This document shows, piece by piece, positions 6,042 to 14,113 of a DNA stretch of 18,253 nucleotides. The notes beneath the pieces are model-generated. The model was not told the DNA's origin. It saw nothing but the letters and a program-made list of their open reading frames with translations, and ran no database searches. Source of the DNA: JBKHJA01 sp046538375. GTDB taxonomy: Bacteria > Acidobacteriota > Aminicenantia > Aminicenantales > Aminicenantaceae. The stretch lies in contig JBKHJA010000052.1 of assembly GCA_046538375.1 (NCBI GenBank), positions 1-18,253 on the forward strand, in the 5' to 3' direction. Each line of letters starts with the position of its first letter. Within the stretch, counting starts at the first letter, position 1. Both the position numbers and the translations under genes were made by a program.

Positions 6042-7151
6042 TCAGTGCACTCTCATTTTTTCTCTTGGATTGACACCAGAGACTTTCTCCAGTTCTTTCA
6101 TCAACTCTCTGATCCTCTGATCTTCGAAGGGAGGAGGAACGATGGACACTTCCACAAACTGGTCCCCTCTCGCATCTCTCCCTGGCCGGGGAATCCCTTT
6201 ATCCTTCAGCCTGAATTTCTGTCCGGATTTGGTGCCGGGAGGTATTCTTATGGTTGTTTTTCCATAAAGGGTAGGAACCTCAATCTTTGATCCAAGGGTG
6301 GCCTCTGGGACTGTGATAGGCAGCTTTACATAGACGTTTGATCCCTCCCGTCTAAAAAGAGGATGGGAGTCCACCTGGATGGAGATAAACAAGTCGCCGG
6401 GGGGACCTCCTCCTCTTCCCCCGTTTCCTTTTCCCGGTATGCGGACTTTGGAGCCGGTATCCACTCCAGCGGGAATCCTGACGCTGATCAACTCCGTTTT
6501 CTGAACAAGACCGTTCCCGTGGCAGGTGGGACACTCTTCACCAGGAGCCCTGCCTGTCCCACCGCAGGAAGGGCAGGTGGTGGAAAACTTCATGAACCCT
6601 CTTTGAAGGTTGGTCTGCCCGCTTCCCCCGCACACCGGACACACCCTTTCTCCGCCCTTTCGGATATAACCTGTACCCCGGCAAGATGGGCAGGTGACCA
6701 TTCGAGTGAGCTTTATCCTGGTCCTCAACCCGTTGACGGCATCCATAAAGCTCACTCTCATGGAGTAATGAAGATCTGTTCCCTTTTCCACCCGCTGACG
6801 TGCTTGAGTGGCTGTTTGTCCGAATACGTTTTCGAAAAAGTCCTTGAAAGTGGAACTTCCGACATTGGAAAAATCAAATCCCTCAAACCCGGATGTGTAG
6901 GAGCGCTGGTATCCTTCTGCTCCTGGAGGAGTCTCGCCCACAAAACCGTACTGATCGTACTGGCTCTTTTTCTTGGGGTCGCTTAAGACAGAATAGGCTT
7001 CCTGGATTTCTTTGAACTTCTCCTCGGCTGCTTTATCTCCTGGATTAAGATCAGGGTGGTATTTGCGAGCGAGTTTCCGGTAGGCTTTTTTTATCTCTGC
7101 TGAGGAAGCTTTTCTGTCAACTCCCAATATCTTGTAATAGTCTTTGGCCAT
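6042..7151 (-). CDS. dnaJ: Chaperone protein DnaJ (Hsp40)
   Basis: A full-length type I Hsp40 of 369 residues. It has a J domain at 1-70 with the HPD motif (KYHPDLN), a short Gly/Phe-rich linker, four CxxCxGxG zinc repeats (CPSCRGTGY, CPVCGGSGQ, CPSCGGTGR, CPTCHGNGL, about 147-215) and two C-terminal substrate-binding domains. DnaJ delivers unfolded clients to DnaK and stimulates its ATPase. It starts 60 nt after the dnaK stop and ends one base before hspR. No grpE gene lies between dnaK and dnaJ; the exchange factor must be encoded elsewhere. Confidence 0.96.
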   Translation of the reverse strand: MAKDYYKILGVDRKASSAEIKKAYRKLARKYHPDLNPGDKAAEEKFKEIQEAYSVLSDPKKKSQYDQYGFVGETPPGAEGYQRSYTSGFEGFDFSNVGSSTFKDFFENVFGQTATQARQRVEKGTDLHYSMRVSFMDAVNGLRTRIKLTRMVTCPSCRGTGYIRKGGERVCPVCGGSGQTNLQRGFMKFSTTCPSCGGTGRAPGEECPTCHGNGLVQKTELISVRIPAGVDTGSKVRIPGKGNGGRGGGPPGDLFISIQVDSHPLFRREGSNVYVKLPITVPEATLGSKIEVPTLYGKTTIRIPPGTKSGQKFRLKDKGIPRPGRDARGDQFVEVSIVPPPFEDQRIRELMKELEKVSGVNPREKMRVH

Positions 7152-7211
7152 GCTTCAGTCACATCCCTTTTGACGGAAAATCAGGATTAAGGTTTTTGAC
7201 CGGAACAGAGA

Positions 7212-9164
7212 TTACTTCTTGTCTTTGTCTTTTTTCTCTTCTTTCTCTTCGTCAACCACTTCAGCGTCTATAACCTCTTCTTCTGAAGAGCCTTCAGATG
7301 CGGTTTGGCCTCCAGCCTGTCCTTCAGATGCCTGCTGGGAAGTTCCCTGCTGAGCCTGCTGCTGTGAAGCCTGCTGGTACATCATCTCTGTGAGTTTGTG
7401 TGAAGACTTGGAAAGCGACTCCATGGCTTTCTTGATTTGATCCACATTATCGCCTTCCATGGCCTTTTTGGTGTTCTCAATTTCTGATTGGACCCGCTTG
7501 GCTTCATCTTCTGGAATTTTTTCCTTGTTTTCCCGCAGCATTTTCTCCATGCTGTACACCATCTGGTCAGCCTGGTTGCGAACATCGATGAGCTCTCTTT
7601 TCTTCTTGTCCTCCTGGGAATGAGACTCTGCCTCCTTGACCATCTTATCTATTTCTTCATTTTCAAGTCCGCTGTGTCCGGTGATGGTGATGGCCTGTTG
7701 TTTGCCTGTTCCTATATCCTTGGCAGAAACATGGAGTATTCCGTTAGCGTCAATGTCAAAAGTCACTTCAATCTTGGGGACACCGCGAGGAGCAGGAGGT
7801 ATTCCGTCCAGATGAAACCGACCTAATGAGCGGTTATCAGCCGCCATTTCTCTTTCGCCCTGCAGCACATGAATCTCCACACTGGGCTGGTTGTCGGAAG
7901 CTGTGGAGAAGACTTCTGTCTTCTTGGTGGGAATAGTGGTGTTTCGCGGAATCATCTTGGTGAACACACCACCCAAAGTTTCGATACCAAGGGTCAGAGG
8001 GGTCACATCCAAGAGAAGCACATCCTTGACATCTCCTGAAAGTACCGCTCCTTGAATAGCAGCTCCAGCAGCTACCACTTCGTCAGGATTGACACCTTTA
8101 TGGGGTTCTTTTCCAAAAAGATCTTTCACAATCTGCTGAACTTTGGGTATACGGGTTGAACCTCCCACCAGGATGACGGCATTGATATCTTCAGGCTTTA
8201 CATTGGCATCAGCTATAGCCTGCTTGCATGGTTCCACAGTCCTTTGAATCAGATCATCCATGAGCTGTTCTAACTTGGATCGGGTGAGTTTCATCAGCAG
8301 GTGCTTGGGGCCGGAAGCATCAGCAGTGACAAAAGGAAGATTGATTTCTGTTTCCATGGTGGTGGAAAGTTCCATTTTGGCCTTTTCCGCTGCTTCTTTC
8401 AGTCTCTGAAGAGCCATCCTGTCTTTGGAGAGATCTATTCCAGAGTCTTTCTTGAACTCTGCTACCAACCAATCCTGGACCCGCTGATCAATATCGTCTC
8501 CACCAAGGTGGGTGTCGCCGTTGGTGGCTTTGACTTGAACCACGCCTTCTCCGACTTCCAGAATAGAAATATCAAAAGTTCCACCCCCAAAATCATAAAC
8601 AGCTATAGTCTGATCTTCCTTCTTATCCATACCATAAGCAAGAGAGGCTGCTGTGGGCTCATTGATGATTCTCACCACATCCAAACCAGCGATGGTGCCA
8701 GCATCTTTGGTGGCCTTACGCTGGCTGTCGTTAAAATAAGCGGGCACCGTGATCACAGCTTTTTCTACCTTCTCGCCCAGATGGTCTTCTGCCGACTTTC
8801 TCATCTTCTGCAGAATCATTGCAGAAATCTCAGGGGGAGCATATTTTTTACCGTGGGCCTCTACTCTCACATCTCCGTTGGAAGCCTGTGTCACTTTAAA
8901 AGGAACCTGCTCGATTTCCTTGGAAACCTCTTTATACCGGCGGCCCATGAATCTCTTTATGGAATAAATGGTGTTTTCGGGATTGGTGATTCTCTGCCTC
9001 TTGGCCACTTGACCCACCAGTCTTTCGCCTTTTTCGTTGAAGGCAACAACTGACGGTGTGGTACGTCCTCCCTCTTCATTAGGGATGATGGAAGCCTTAT
9101 CACCTTCCATGACAGCAACCACTGAGTTTGTAGTTCCTAGGTCAATACCTATGATCTTTGGCAT
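7212..9164 (-). CDS. dnaK: Chaperone protein DnaK (Hsp70)
   Basis: A 650-residue Hsp70. The ATPase domain begins with GIDLGTTNSVVAVMEG and includes the phosphate loops AVYDFGGGTFDISIL (about 190) and ILVGGSTRIPKVQ (about 330). The linker VLLLDVTPLTLGIET (about 384-398) is followed by the substrate-binding beta domain, a helical lid and a Gln-rich then acidic tail with EEEVIDAEVVDEE near the end, the usual DnaK C-terminus. It refolds proteins with DnaJ and GrpE in the cytoplasm, and in HspR systems it acts as co-repressor. A GGAGG-type ribosome-binding site (AGGAGGAAAGAA) precedes the ATG. It heads the operon dnaK-dnaJ-hspR-sigma-dnaC-like. Confidence 0.98.
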   Translation of the reverse strand: MPKIIGIDLGTTNSVVAVMEGDKASIIPNEEGGRTTPSVVAFNEKGERLVGQVAKRQRITNPENTIYSIKRFMGRRYKEVSKEIEQVPFKVTQASNGDVRVEAHGKKYAPPEISAMILQKMRKSAEDHLGEKVEKAVITVPAYFNDSQRKATKDAGTIAGLDVVRIINEPTAASLAYGMDKKEDQTIAVYDFGGGTFDISILEVGEGVVQVKATNGDTHLGGDDIDQRVQDWLVAEFKKDSGIDLSKDRMALQRLKEAAEKAKMELSTTMETEINLPFVTADASGPKHLLMKLTRSKLEQLMDDLIQRTVEPCKQAIADANVKPEDINAVILVGGSTRIPKVQQIVKDLFGKEPHKGVNPDEVVAAGAAIQGAVLSGDVKDVLLLDVTPLTLGIETLGGVFTKMIPRNTTIPTKKTEVFSTASDNQPSVEIHVLQGEREMAADNRSLGRFHLDGIPPAPRGVPKIEVTFDIDANGILHVSAKDIGTGKQQAITITGHSGLENEEIDKMVKEAESHSQEDKKKRELIDVRNQADQMVYSMEKMLRENKEKIPEDEAKRVQSEIENTKKAMEGDNVDQIKKAMESLSKSSHKLTEMMYQQASQQQAQQGTSQQASEGQAGGQTASEGSSEEEVIDAEVVDEEKEEKKDKDKK

Positions 9165-9214
9165 TTCTTTCCTCCTAACTTAATCTTTTTCTTTGGTCAT
9201 TTTAGTCTATACTT

Positions 9215-9248
9215 AATATAAAACTTTAGCAAATAATTGTCAAGTTTT
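9215..9248 (-). promoter_or_regulatory. dnaK operon promoter with overlapping inverted repeat
   Basis: On the minus strand TTGACA (9243-9238) and TATATT (9220-9215) are 17 bp apart, almost consensus sigma70, about 50 bp before the dnaK start. A perfect 7-bp inverted repeat AAAACTT-N15-AAGTTTT (9248-9242 and 9226-9220) spans the promoter and is a possible repressor site. Neither the CIRCE element nor a canonical HAIR sequence is seen. Confidence 0.65.
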
Positions 9249-9414
9249 AAGGCCTTTTCCTCCCTGAGTCCATAATTCCTTCAATTGTACTGTTATCAGG
9301 AGGTTACCGAGGATACGGTATTTAAGACGTCATTCTTCTAAATATCTCGCCTTCTATGAACGAGGCTTTCCCCTCAAATCAAATGAATCGGCAAATGGCT
9401 GTTATTCAGCCTCA

Positions 9415-10767
9415 CTATTTCTCATCAGGATCGATGATGAATTTTTCTTTCATCATTAACTTGACTTCCTGTCGGGCCTTCTTGATGATATCTTCAGCGT
9501 GCTTGAATCTTTCCTCAGCAGAAGCCTTGACTCTGGCCACTCCCTGTTCGATCCCCTTGCTTCCTACAGCCACCGCTTCCCTGGGGAAAACTTCCCACTG
9601 GTCCATGTTAGGAATGATGTATTCCTCATGGATCCCGTTGTCTTCTGCCACTTTGGCCAGTTCTTTTGCTGCTTCGATGCACATCTCATCGGTGATTTTT
9701 ATTGCTCTTATATCCAGGGCTCCTCTAAATATTCCAGGGAATCCCAGGGAATTGTTGATTTGATTGGGAAAATCAGAGCGGCCTGTGGCCATGATCCTTA
9801 CCCCTGCCTGTTTGGCTTCCCAGGGCCAGATTTCTGGAACCGGATTGGCTTCGGCAAAAAGGATAGGATCATCAGCCATTCGCTCTACCCATTCTTTCTT
9901 GATGACCCCTGGACCAGGTTTAGAAGCAGATATCACCACATCAGCTCCCTCCATGGCTTCCATTATGTCTCCTTTCTTGCCCTTAGGGTTGGTGGTCTCA
10001 CAGAGATGCCATTTCTCCTTGTATTTGGTCTTCAATGTCTCTTTGTCTCCTCTGTCTCTGCGCAGTATCCCTTTTGAATCCACCACCATCATATTCTCAG
10101 GTTTGACTCCCGCTGTGACAATCAGCCTGGAAATAGCGATATTGGCAGCCCCGGCTCCGATCAGGGTCACTTTTACCTCTTCCAGTTTTTTGCCCACAAT
10201 CTTGACTGCGTTCAACAGACCAGCCACAGTAACACAGGCTGTCCCCTGCTGGTCATCATGCCAGACCGGTATTTCCATCTCCCTTCTTAACGTATCCAAG
10301 ATATGAAAGCATTTGGGATGGGAAATATCCTCCAGATTGATTCCGCCAAAAGTGGGCTGAAGCCATTTGACTGCCTGGATGATCTCATCCGGCATTTTGG
10401 TGTCCAGACAGATAGGGAAAGCATCAACTCCTCCCAGATACTTGTAAAGGAGAGCCTTCCCTTCCATCACCGGCAGCCCTGCTTCGGGTCCGATATCCCC
10501 CAAACCCAGTACCCTGGAGCCGTCTGTGACCACGGCCACGAAATTCCACTTGTTGGTCATATCATAGGCTCTTTCTTTATCTTCATATATCTTCCTGCAG
10601 GGGGCAGCGACGCCGGGAGTGTACCAGATGCCAAAATCATCAAAACTTTTGATCCTGCATTTGGGTATCACTTCGATTTTCCCTTTATAATAAGGATGAA
10701 GCCGTAAAGCATCCTTGGAGGGCTGTTCAGCTTTGGCTAACAACTCTTCCACGGTTACTTCTTTCAT
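9415..10767 (-). CDS. NAD(P)-dependent malic enzyme
   Basis: A 450-residue malic enzyme that would oxidatively decarboxylate malate to pyruvate. Signature stretches in order: FGIWYTPGVAAPCR (about 46-59), NLEDISHPKCF (about 146), the substrate/metal motif VWHDDQQGTA (about 170-179), the Rossmann loop LIGAGAANIAISRL (about 205-218) and ATGRSDFPNQINNSLGFPG (about 330-348), typical of the prokaryotic enzyme family without a PTA domain. Cofactor preference cannot be read safely. A GGAGG ribosome-binding site (AAAAGGAGGCAATC) precedes the ATG. It has its own promoter and is separated from dnaK by a 250-bp spacer. That spacer has a GGCTG/CAGCC hairpin at 9397-9411 just after the stop codon, without a T-tract. 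Confidence 0.95.
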   Translation of the reverse strand: MKEVTVEELLAKAEQPSKDALRLHPYYKGKIEVIPKCRIKSFDDFGIWYTPGVAAPCRKIYEDKERAYDMTNKWNFVAVVTDGSRVLGLGDIGPEAGLPVMEGKALLYKYLGGVDAFPICLDTKMPDEIIQAVKWLQPTFGGINLEDISHPKCFHILDTLRREMEIPVWHDDQQGTACVTVAGLLNAVKIVGKKLEEVKVTLIGAGAANIAISRLIVTAGVKPENMMVVDSKGILRRDRGDKETLKTKYKEKWHLCETTNPKGKKGDIMEAMEGADVVISASKPGPGVIKKEWVERMADDPILFAEANPVPEIWPWEAKQAGVRIMATGRSDFPNQINNSLGFPGIFRGALDIRAIKITDEMCIEAAKELAKVAEDNGIHEEYIIPNMDQWEVFPREAVAVGSKGIEQGVARVKASAEERFKHAEDIIKKARQEVKLMMKEKFIIDPDEK

Positions 10768-10781
10768 GATTGCCTCCTTTT

Positions 10782-10795
10782 GCCTTTAAAAAGGC
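10782..10795 (-). promoter_or_regulatory. Leader hairpin just before the malic enzyme RBS
   Basis: GCCTTT-AA-AAAGGC makes a compact 6-bp hairpin immediately upstream of the ribosome-binding site in the long (about 90-nt) leader. It could tune translation or mRNA stability; no known riboswitch fits. Confidence 0.3.
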
Positions 10796-10863
10796 TGATA
10801 ATATTAGATGGGATATAATATATAATAATTGCTGGACCTCTTTTTTCTGATTAAAAAAACACT

Positions 10864-10891
10864 ATTATATTCCTCCTCTGTTTTAAGTCAA
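10864..10891 (-). promoter_or_regulatory. Predicted malic enzyme promoter
   Basis: On the minus strand TTGACT (10891-10886) and a perfect TATAAT (10869-10864) are separated by 16 bp, about 96 bp before the start codon. The site lies downstream of the AICARFT terminator, so the gene appears to be transcribed independently. Confidence 0.6.
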
Positions 10892-10927
10892 GAAAAAAGG
10901 GGTAACTATGCATTCATGATCATCACC

Positions 10928-10989
10928 AAAAAAAAGATGCTTCCGGGGAGCACTGTAATCAAGGGACATTATCTGTGCAGAAAGCATCT
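10928..10989 (-). terminator. Predicted Rho-independent terminator of the purine genes
   Basis: AGATGCTT (10989-10982) pairs perfectly with AAGCATCT (10942-10935), followed by a run of T residues on the minus strand (10935-10928). The 5' arm lies within the last codons of the AICARFT gene and the loop of about 39 nt contains its stop codon. The large loop lowers confidence. Confidence 0.55.
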
Positions 10990-12048
10990 CTCACTGGCTG
11001 TCTCTCCGGGTCTTTTGGTGACCATCATGGCCAATTTGAATTCATTCGCTCTGTCGATGACCTCCTGGTCCCTGATAGAACCCAGTGGATAGACAATGGC
11101 GGTTATCCCGTTCTGAGCTGCCAGCTCCACCACATCGGTGAAGGGCATGAAAGCATCGGAGGCCATCACGCATCCTTCAGACCCGTACCCTCTCTTTGAA
11201 TACCGAATGGCATTTTCAGCGGCGTCTATCCGGCTTCTCTGTCCAGATCCGACGCCATGAATCTTATCCTTCTTGCCGATGACCACGGCGTTGGATCGAG
11301 TAAAACAGGCCACAATCCAGGTAAAAACAGCCGCCTCCATTTCATCAGGCGAAGGTTTTCTCTCTGAAACCACTTCCAACGCATCTGATGAGGTGATCCT
11401 TGAATCAAACCTTTTTTGAATCAGCAGACCACCGCACACTCTTTTGAATTCCATTCCACTATCCACGGCCTGTTTCTCCAGAGAAGCTCCCATCTTTACC
11501 ACCCTCAAGGACTTCCTTCGGGATAAAATCTCCAAGGACTCCGGTGTGAAAGCGGGAGCATACACCACTTCCACGTTGCGGCGGCTCTCCACCAAAAGCT
11601 CTGCCAGGGACTCATCGATCCGGCAGTTGAAAACATCCACACTGCCGAAATTGGAAAGAGAATCACAGTTCCAAGCTGTTTGGAATACCTTTTCTGGCGA
11701 ATCTTCCATGGCTACCCCGCTGGGTATCTCATGTTTTATCAAGGCGCAAATAAGTTTATGCTTCCATATCTCTGTCAATTTCTTGACCAGCCGCTGCCCT
11801 AAATCCATATCAGAGATATTGATATAGCTTAAACCTTTTGTTCCCTGCTGCAACACCTCCAGGGCGGCCATATTCGGCCCGCTGGCTCCTTCTTCCTGGT
11901 AAAAGGCAGCCGGGTAACCCGGATTCTCTCCGTATCTCATGGATAACTTCTTATGGAAGCGTTGGTTTCCGAAACGGAGAGATGCGGGAAATTCTTCCTT
12001 GATCTTGGTCCTGTACTGCCGGCGTGTCTCTTTGCCAACTTTATCCAT
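10969..12048 (-). CDS. Stand-alone AICAR transformylase (C-terminal PurH domain)
   Basis: A 359-residue protein matching only the AICAR formyltransferase half of PurH, which transfers a formyl group from 10-formyl-THF to AICAR to give FAICAR. Landmarks are MRYGENPG (substrate loop), LSYINISDMDLG, the catalytic Lys-His in LIKHEIPSGVA (usually KHxNPCG; Lys and His kept), GVGSGQRSRIDAAENA and ASDAFMPFTDVVELAAQ. The N-terminal IMP cyclohydrolase domain of ordinary PurH is absent, and that step is supplied by the overlapping upstream gene. The ATG at 12048 is chosen over further upstream in-frame codons because those lie in the purO-like gene and GGGGAGAG stands just before this one. The ATGGATAA overlap (8 nt) indicates translational coupling. 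Confidence 0.9.
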   Translation of the reverse strand: MDKVGKETRRQYRTKIKEEFPASLRFGNQRFHKKLSMRYGENPGYPAAFYQEEGASGPNMAALEVLQQGTKGLSYINISDMDLGQRLVKKLTEIWKHKLICALIKHEIPSGVAMEDSPEKVFQTAWNCDSLSNFGSVDVFNCRIDESLAELLVESRRNVEVVYAPAFTPESLEILSRRKSLRVVKMGASLEKQAVDSGMEFKRVCGGLLIQKRFDSRITSSDALEVVSERKPSPDEMEAAVFTWIVACFTRSNAVVIGKKDKIHGVGSGQRSRIDAAENAIRYSKRGYGSEGCVMASDAFMPFTDVVELAAQNGITAIVYPLGSIRDQEVIDRANEFKLAMMVTKRPGETASERCFLHR

Positions 12049-12796
12049 GTTTCTCTCCCCTCCTTTCATATCGGTTGATAATGAAAACATCATGGCTCTT
12101 CCGCTCTGAAATGGAGGAGAAAACACAGGCTGCCGCCACCCTGAAATCTTTTCCTCCTTCTGCCGGGCACAAAGCTTGGTACAGAGCTTCCGCCGTATAT
12201 CTTGAATTATTTTCATTGAGCTCCAGGTCCAGGGGCTCGCCTGAAAATGGTTCCAGCGGCTCCCTGTTATCTCCCTTGTAAGTGAATAGAGCTTTTCCCA
12301 TGCCTGCCACCAGCGGAAATTCGAAAGTATTTCTCAGGGTGGAGCCATCCTCACCTCTTTTGATGAGGCTGAGAGCAGCCCTGAGGGAAGGAACAACACA
12401 TCCGCTGATCCGAGGAGTAAAAATGGGGGGATCTGGTTCATAATCCCATCGGGAAAGAGCACGGCTCATAATTTCTGAGGGGCTCTGATTTTGGCTGCGG
12501 CTGAGCCGCGATTTCACGTCCAGATTGTGCCTGCCGTTGCCCACCGTCAATCCAGGAGAAAGGAACAAGGCGGGATAGAAAAGAAGTTCTCTCTTCTGTT
12601 CCTGGATTAAATTTTTCTGGGTTGGCTCTGTCCAAACACTCTCTTTTTTTCTTACCAATCTTCTGGCTTGGCTGGAAGAGGATCTTCCCGTGATGGCATA
12701 GGCTGTGATGATGTTTCCCCCTGTTCTGTCCCTTCCTATGATGATCAGCCGGCCGGGGTAGACACTCTGGGCTAAATATTTCAGTCCTTCTCTCAT
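12041..12796 (-). CDS. PurO-type (archaeal-like) IMP cyclohydrolase
   Basis: A 251-residue protein recognised as the PurO family (IMP cyclohydrolase of archaeal type). It would close FAICAR to IMP, the last step of purine synthesis. The start YPGRLIIIGRDRTGGNIITAYAITGR-SSSSQAR (about 13-45) is the family's N-terminal signature, and later segments such as HNLDVKSRLSR, WDYEPDPPIFTPRISG and the N-terminal-nucleophile-like core agree with it. It is unrelated to the PurH cyclohydrolase domain. It overlaps the AICAR transformylase gene by 8 nt, so the two enzymes that form bifunctional PurH in most bacteria are two coupled genes here. The ribosome-binding site is weak (GAATAAGAA). Function is inferred by family. 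Confidence 0.85.
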   Translation of the reverse strand: MREGLKYLAQSVYPGRLIIIGRDRTGGNIITAYAITGRSSSSQARRLVRKKESVWTEPTQKNLIQEQKRELLFYPALFLSPGLTVGNGRHNLDVKSRLSRSQNQSPSEIMSRALSRWDYEPDPPIFTPRISGCVVPSLRAALSLIKRGEDGSTLRNTFEFPLVAGMGKALFTYKGDNREPLEPFSGEPLDLELNENNSRYTAEALYQALCPAEGGKDFRVAAACVFSSISERKSHDVFIINRYERRGEKHG

Positions 12797-12824
12797 TTCT
12801 TATTCAATCCAACTGTGTTTCTTA

Positions 12825-12853
12825 TAGATAGCACAGGAGATATTTGGAGTCAA
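12825..12853 (-). promoter_or_regulatory. Predicted promoter of the purO-AICARFT operon
   Basis: On the minus strand TTGACT (12853-12848) and TATCTA (12830-12825) are 17 bp apart, about 30 bp before the purO-like start codon. It is divergent from and adjacent to the promoter of the LOG-family gene. Confidence 0.5.
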
Positions 12854-12879
12854 AGTCAAAAGTATCATCCGGCCCTCCC

Positions 12880-12908
12880 TTGTTTTCCTTCTTTTTTTCC
12901 GCTAGAAT
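12880..12908 (+). promoter_or_regulatory. Predicted promoter of the LOG-family gene
   Basis: TTGTTT (12880-12885) and TAGAAT (12903-12908) with a 17-bp spacer lie 30 bp before the chosen start. The shared spacer with the divergent purO promoter is only about 140 bp, so one regulator could affect both. Confidence 0.45.
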
Positions 12909-12938
12909 TCTCTTCCCTGTTCCCAAAGAGAGGTGGTT

Positions 12939-13670
12939 ATGAAAGAAAAGGATATGCCCCAAAAAGCTTATAAAAATTTACACTTCTTAAATTCTCCTGA
13001 CGCTCGAACCATCAGGATTTTGAGTGAATATTTAGAGCCGCAGGCCAGGCTGCGGAAGCAAAAAGTGAACAATACCATTCTCTTTCTCGGTTCTGCCCGG
13101 GCTAATCCGGAAGACAAAGATTCCATGTTGACCAAATATTACTGGGAAGCGGAAGAGCTGACTTATCTTCTGGCCCGATGGGCCATAGAATTGAAGCCTA
13201 AAGGAAAAAATTTTGTTATCTGCACCGGCGGCGGGCCGGGAATCATGGGGGCAGCAAACCGTGGGACCCACAGAGCAGGAGGAAAATCCATAGGAATGAA
13301 CATCTCTCTTCCCCAAGAACAATTCCTCAATGAGTTCATCTCACCAGAACTGTCTTTTGTTTTCCACTATTTTTTTATGCGGAAATTCTGGTTGATTAAC
13401 AAGGCTAGAGCTATGGTGGCTTTCCCTGGAGGCTTTGGGACCCTGGACGAAGTCTTTGAAACCCTGACCCTCACTCAGACTGATAAAATCCATAAAGACC
13501 AGATGGTTATTCTTTTGTACGGAGAAAAATATTGGCGGGAAGTTATCAATTTTGAAGCCCTGTTAAAATACAAGACCATCCTTCCTCAAGACCTTAAGCT
13601 TTTTTCCTATTGTTCTTCCCCCAGGGAAGCTTTTTCTTTCCTGAAAAAGAAACTGGAGACGTTTCTTTAG
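12939..13670 (+). CDS. LOG-family nucleotide phosphoribohydrolase
   Basis: A 243-residue member of the LOG (lonely guy, 'lysine decarboxylase-like') family. It carries the two diagnostic motifs: GGGPGIMGAANRGTHRAGG near 101-119 and PGGFGTLDEVFE near 166-177, the latter with the catalytic Glu. Characterised members cleave nucleoside 5'-monophosphates such as cytokinin ribotides or AMP/CMP to base and ribose 5-phosphate; the older lysine-decarboxylase label is not justified. The ATG at 12939 is preferred over the GTG two codons earlier because AGAGAGG lies five bases upstream of the ATG. It is transcribed away from the purine genes and ends 4 nt inside the oppositely oriented VanZ-like gene. 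A nucleotide-salvage role is inferred. Confidence 0.85.
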   Translation: MKEKDMPQKAYKNLHFLNSPDARTIRILSEYLEPQARLRKQKVNNTILFLGSARANPEDKDSMLTKYYWEAEELTYLLARWAIELKPKGKNFVICTGGGPGIMGAANRGTHRAGGKSIGMNISLPQEQFLNEFISPELSFVFHYFFMRKFWLINKARAMVAFPGGFGTLDEVFETLTLTQTDKIHKDQMVILLYGEKYWREVINFEALLKYKTILPQDLKLFSYCSSPREAFSFLKKKLETFL

Positions 13671-14035
13671 ATTCTCATCCTCTTGGAAAAATACAAATAC
13701 AGGATAAGTCCGATAAGGATTCCAAGGCCGTCGGCGGCCATATCCCCTATCTCAAAATGACGCCCGGGAACGAAGGACTGATGAATTTCATCCAAAATCC
13801 CCAGCATGACGCCGCTGAAAATGGTCACAGCAGATTTGGTTTTGATGGAATATTTCACAGTCCTGAAATAGCCCACCGACAGAAGAAAAGCCAGCAAGGA
13901 AAATTCAAAGAAGTGCACCGCTTTATCCAGAAAAGATATCCGGACATCTATGTCATATGAGGCCGAAGACACCAGGAAAATCACCAGGTAATACAACAGA
14001 GCAGGAGTGAAATACAGGAACTTTCTCATGGTCAT
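13667..14035 (-). CDS. VanZ-like family membrane protein
   Basis: A 122-residue protein with about four hydrophobic segments (near 8-25, 38-56, 68-82 and 100-116). It carries the VanZ-family residues DKAVHFFEFSLLAFLL and LDEIHQSFVPGRHFEIGDMAADGLGILIG, in which Asp/Glu-x-x-Gln and the GRxFEIxDxxAN-type pattern are typical. The family is named after a teicoplanin-resistance accessory protein, but most members have no known function and resistance should not be inferred. The start is either ATG at 14035 or two codons later; neither has a strong ribosome-binding site. Its stop overlaps the LOG-family stop by 4 bp on the opposite strand. Confidence 0.8.
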   Translation of the reverse strand: MTMRKFLYFTPALLYYLVIFLVSSASYDIDVRISFLDKAVHFFEFSLLAFLLSVGYFRTVKYSIKTKSAVTIFSGVMLGILDEIHQSFVPGRHFEIGDMAADGLGILIGLILYLYFSKRMRI

Positions 14036-14113
14036 CGATATCTCATGGAAAGAATTTCTATTCTATAAAAATAAACAGCGTTTATCCATCTTTCTATCCA
14101 TTCGGTAATCATC

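Noticed and set aside
9165..9300. CIRCE (TTAGCACTC-N9-GAGTGCTAA) or canonical HAIR element upstream of dnaK
   Set aside because: Neither consensus can be found on either strand; only the AAAACTT/AAGTTTT repeat is seen.
12049..12216. Upstream extension of the AICAR transformylase start
   Set aside because: The added residues overlap the purO-like gene in another frame and match nothing in the family, while a ribosome-binding site stands before the ATG at 12048.
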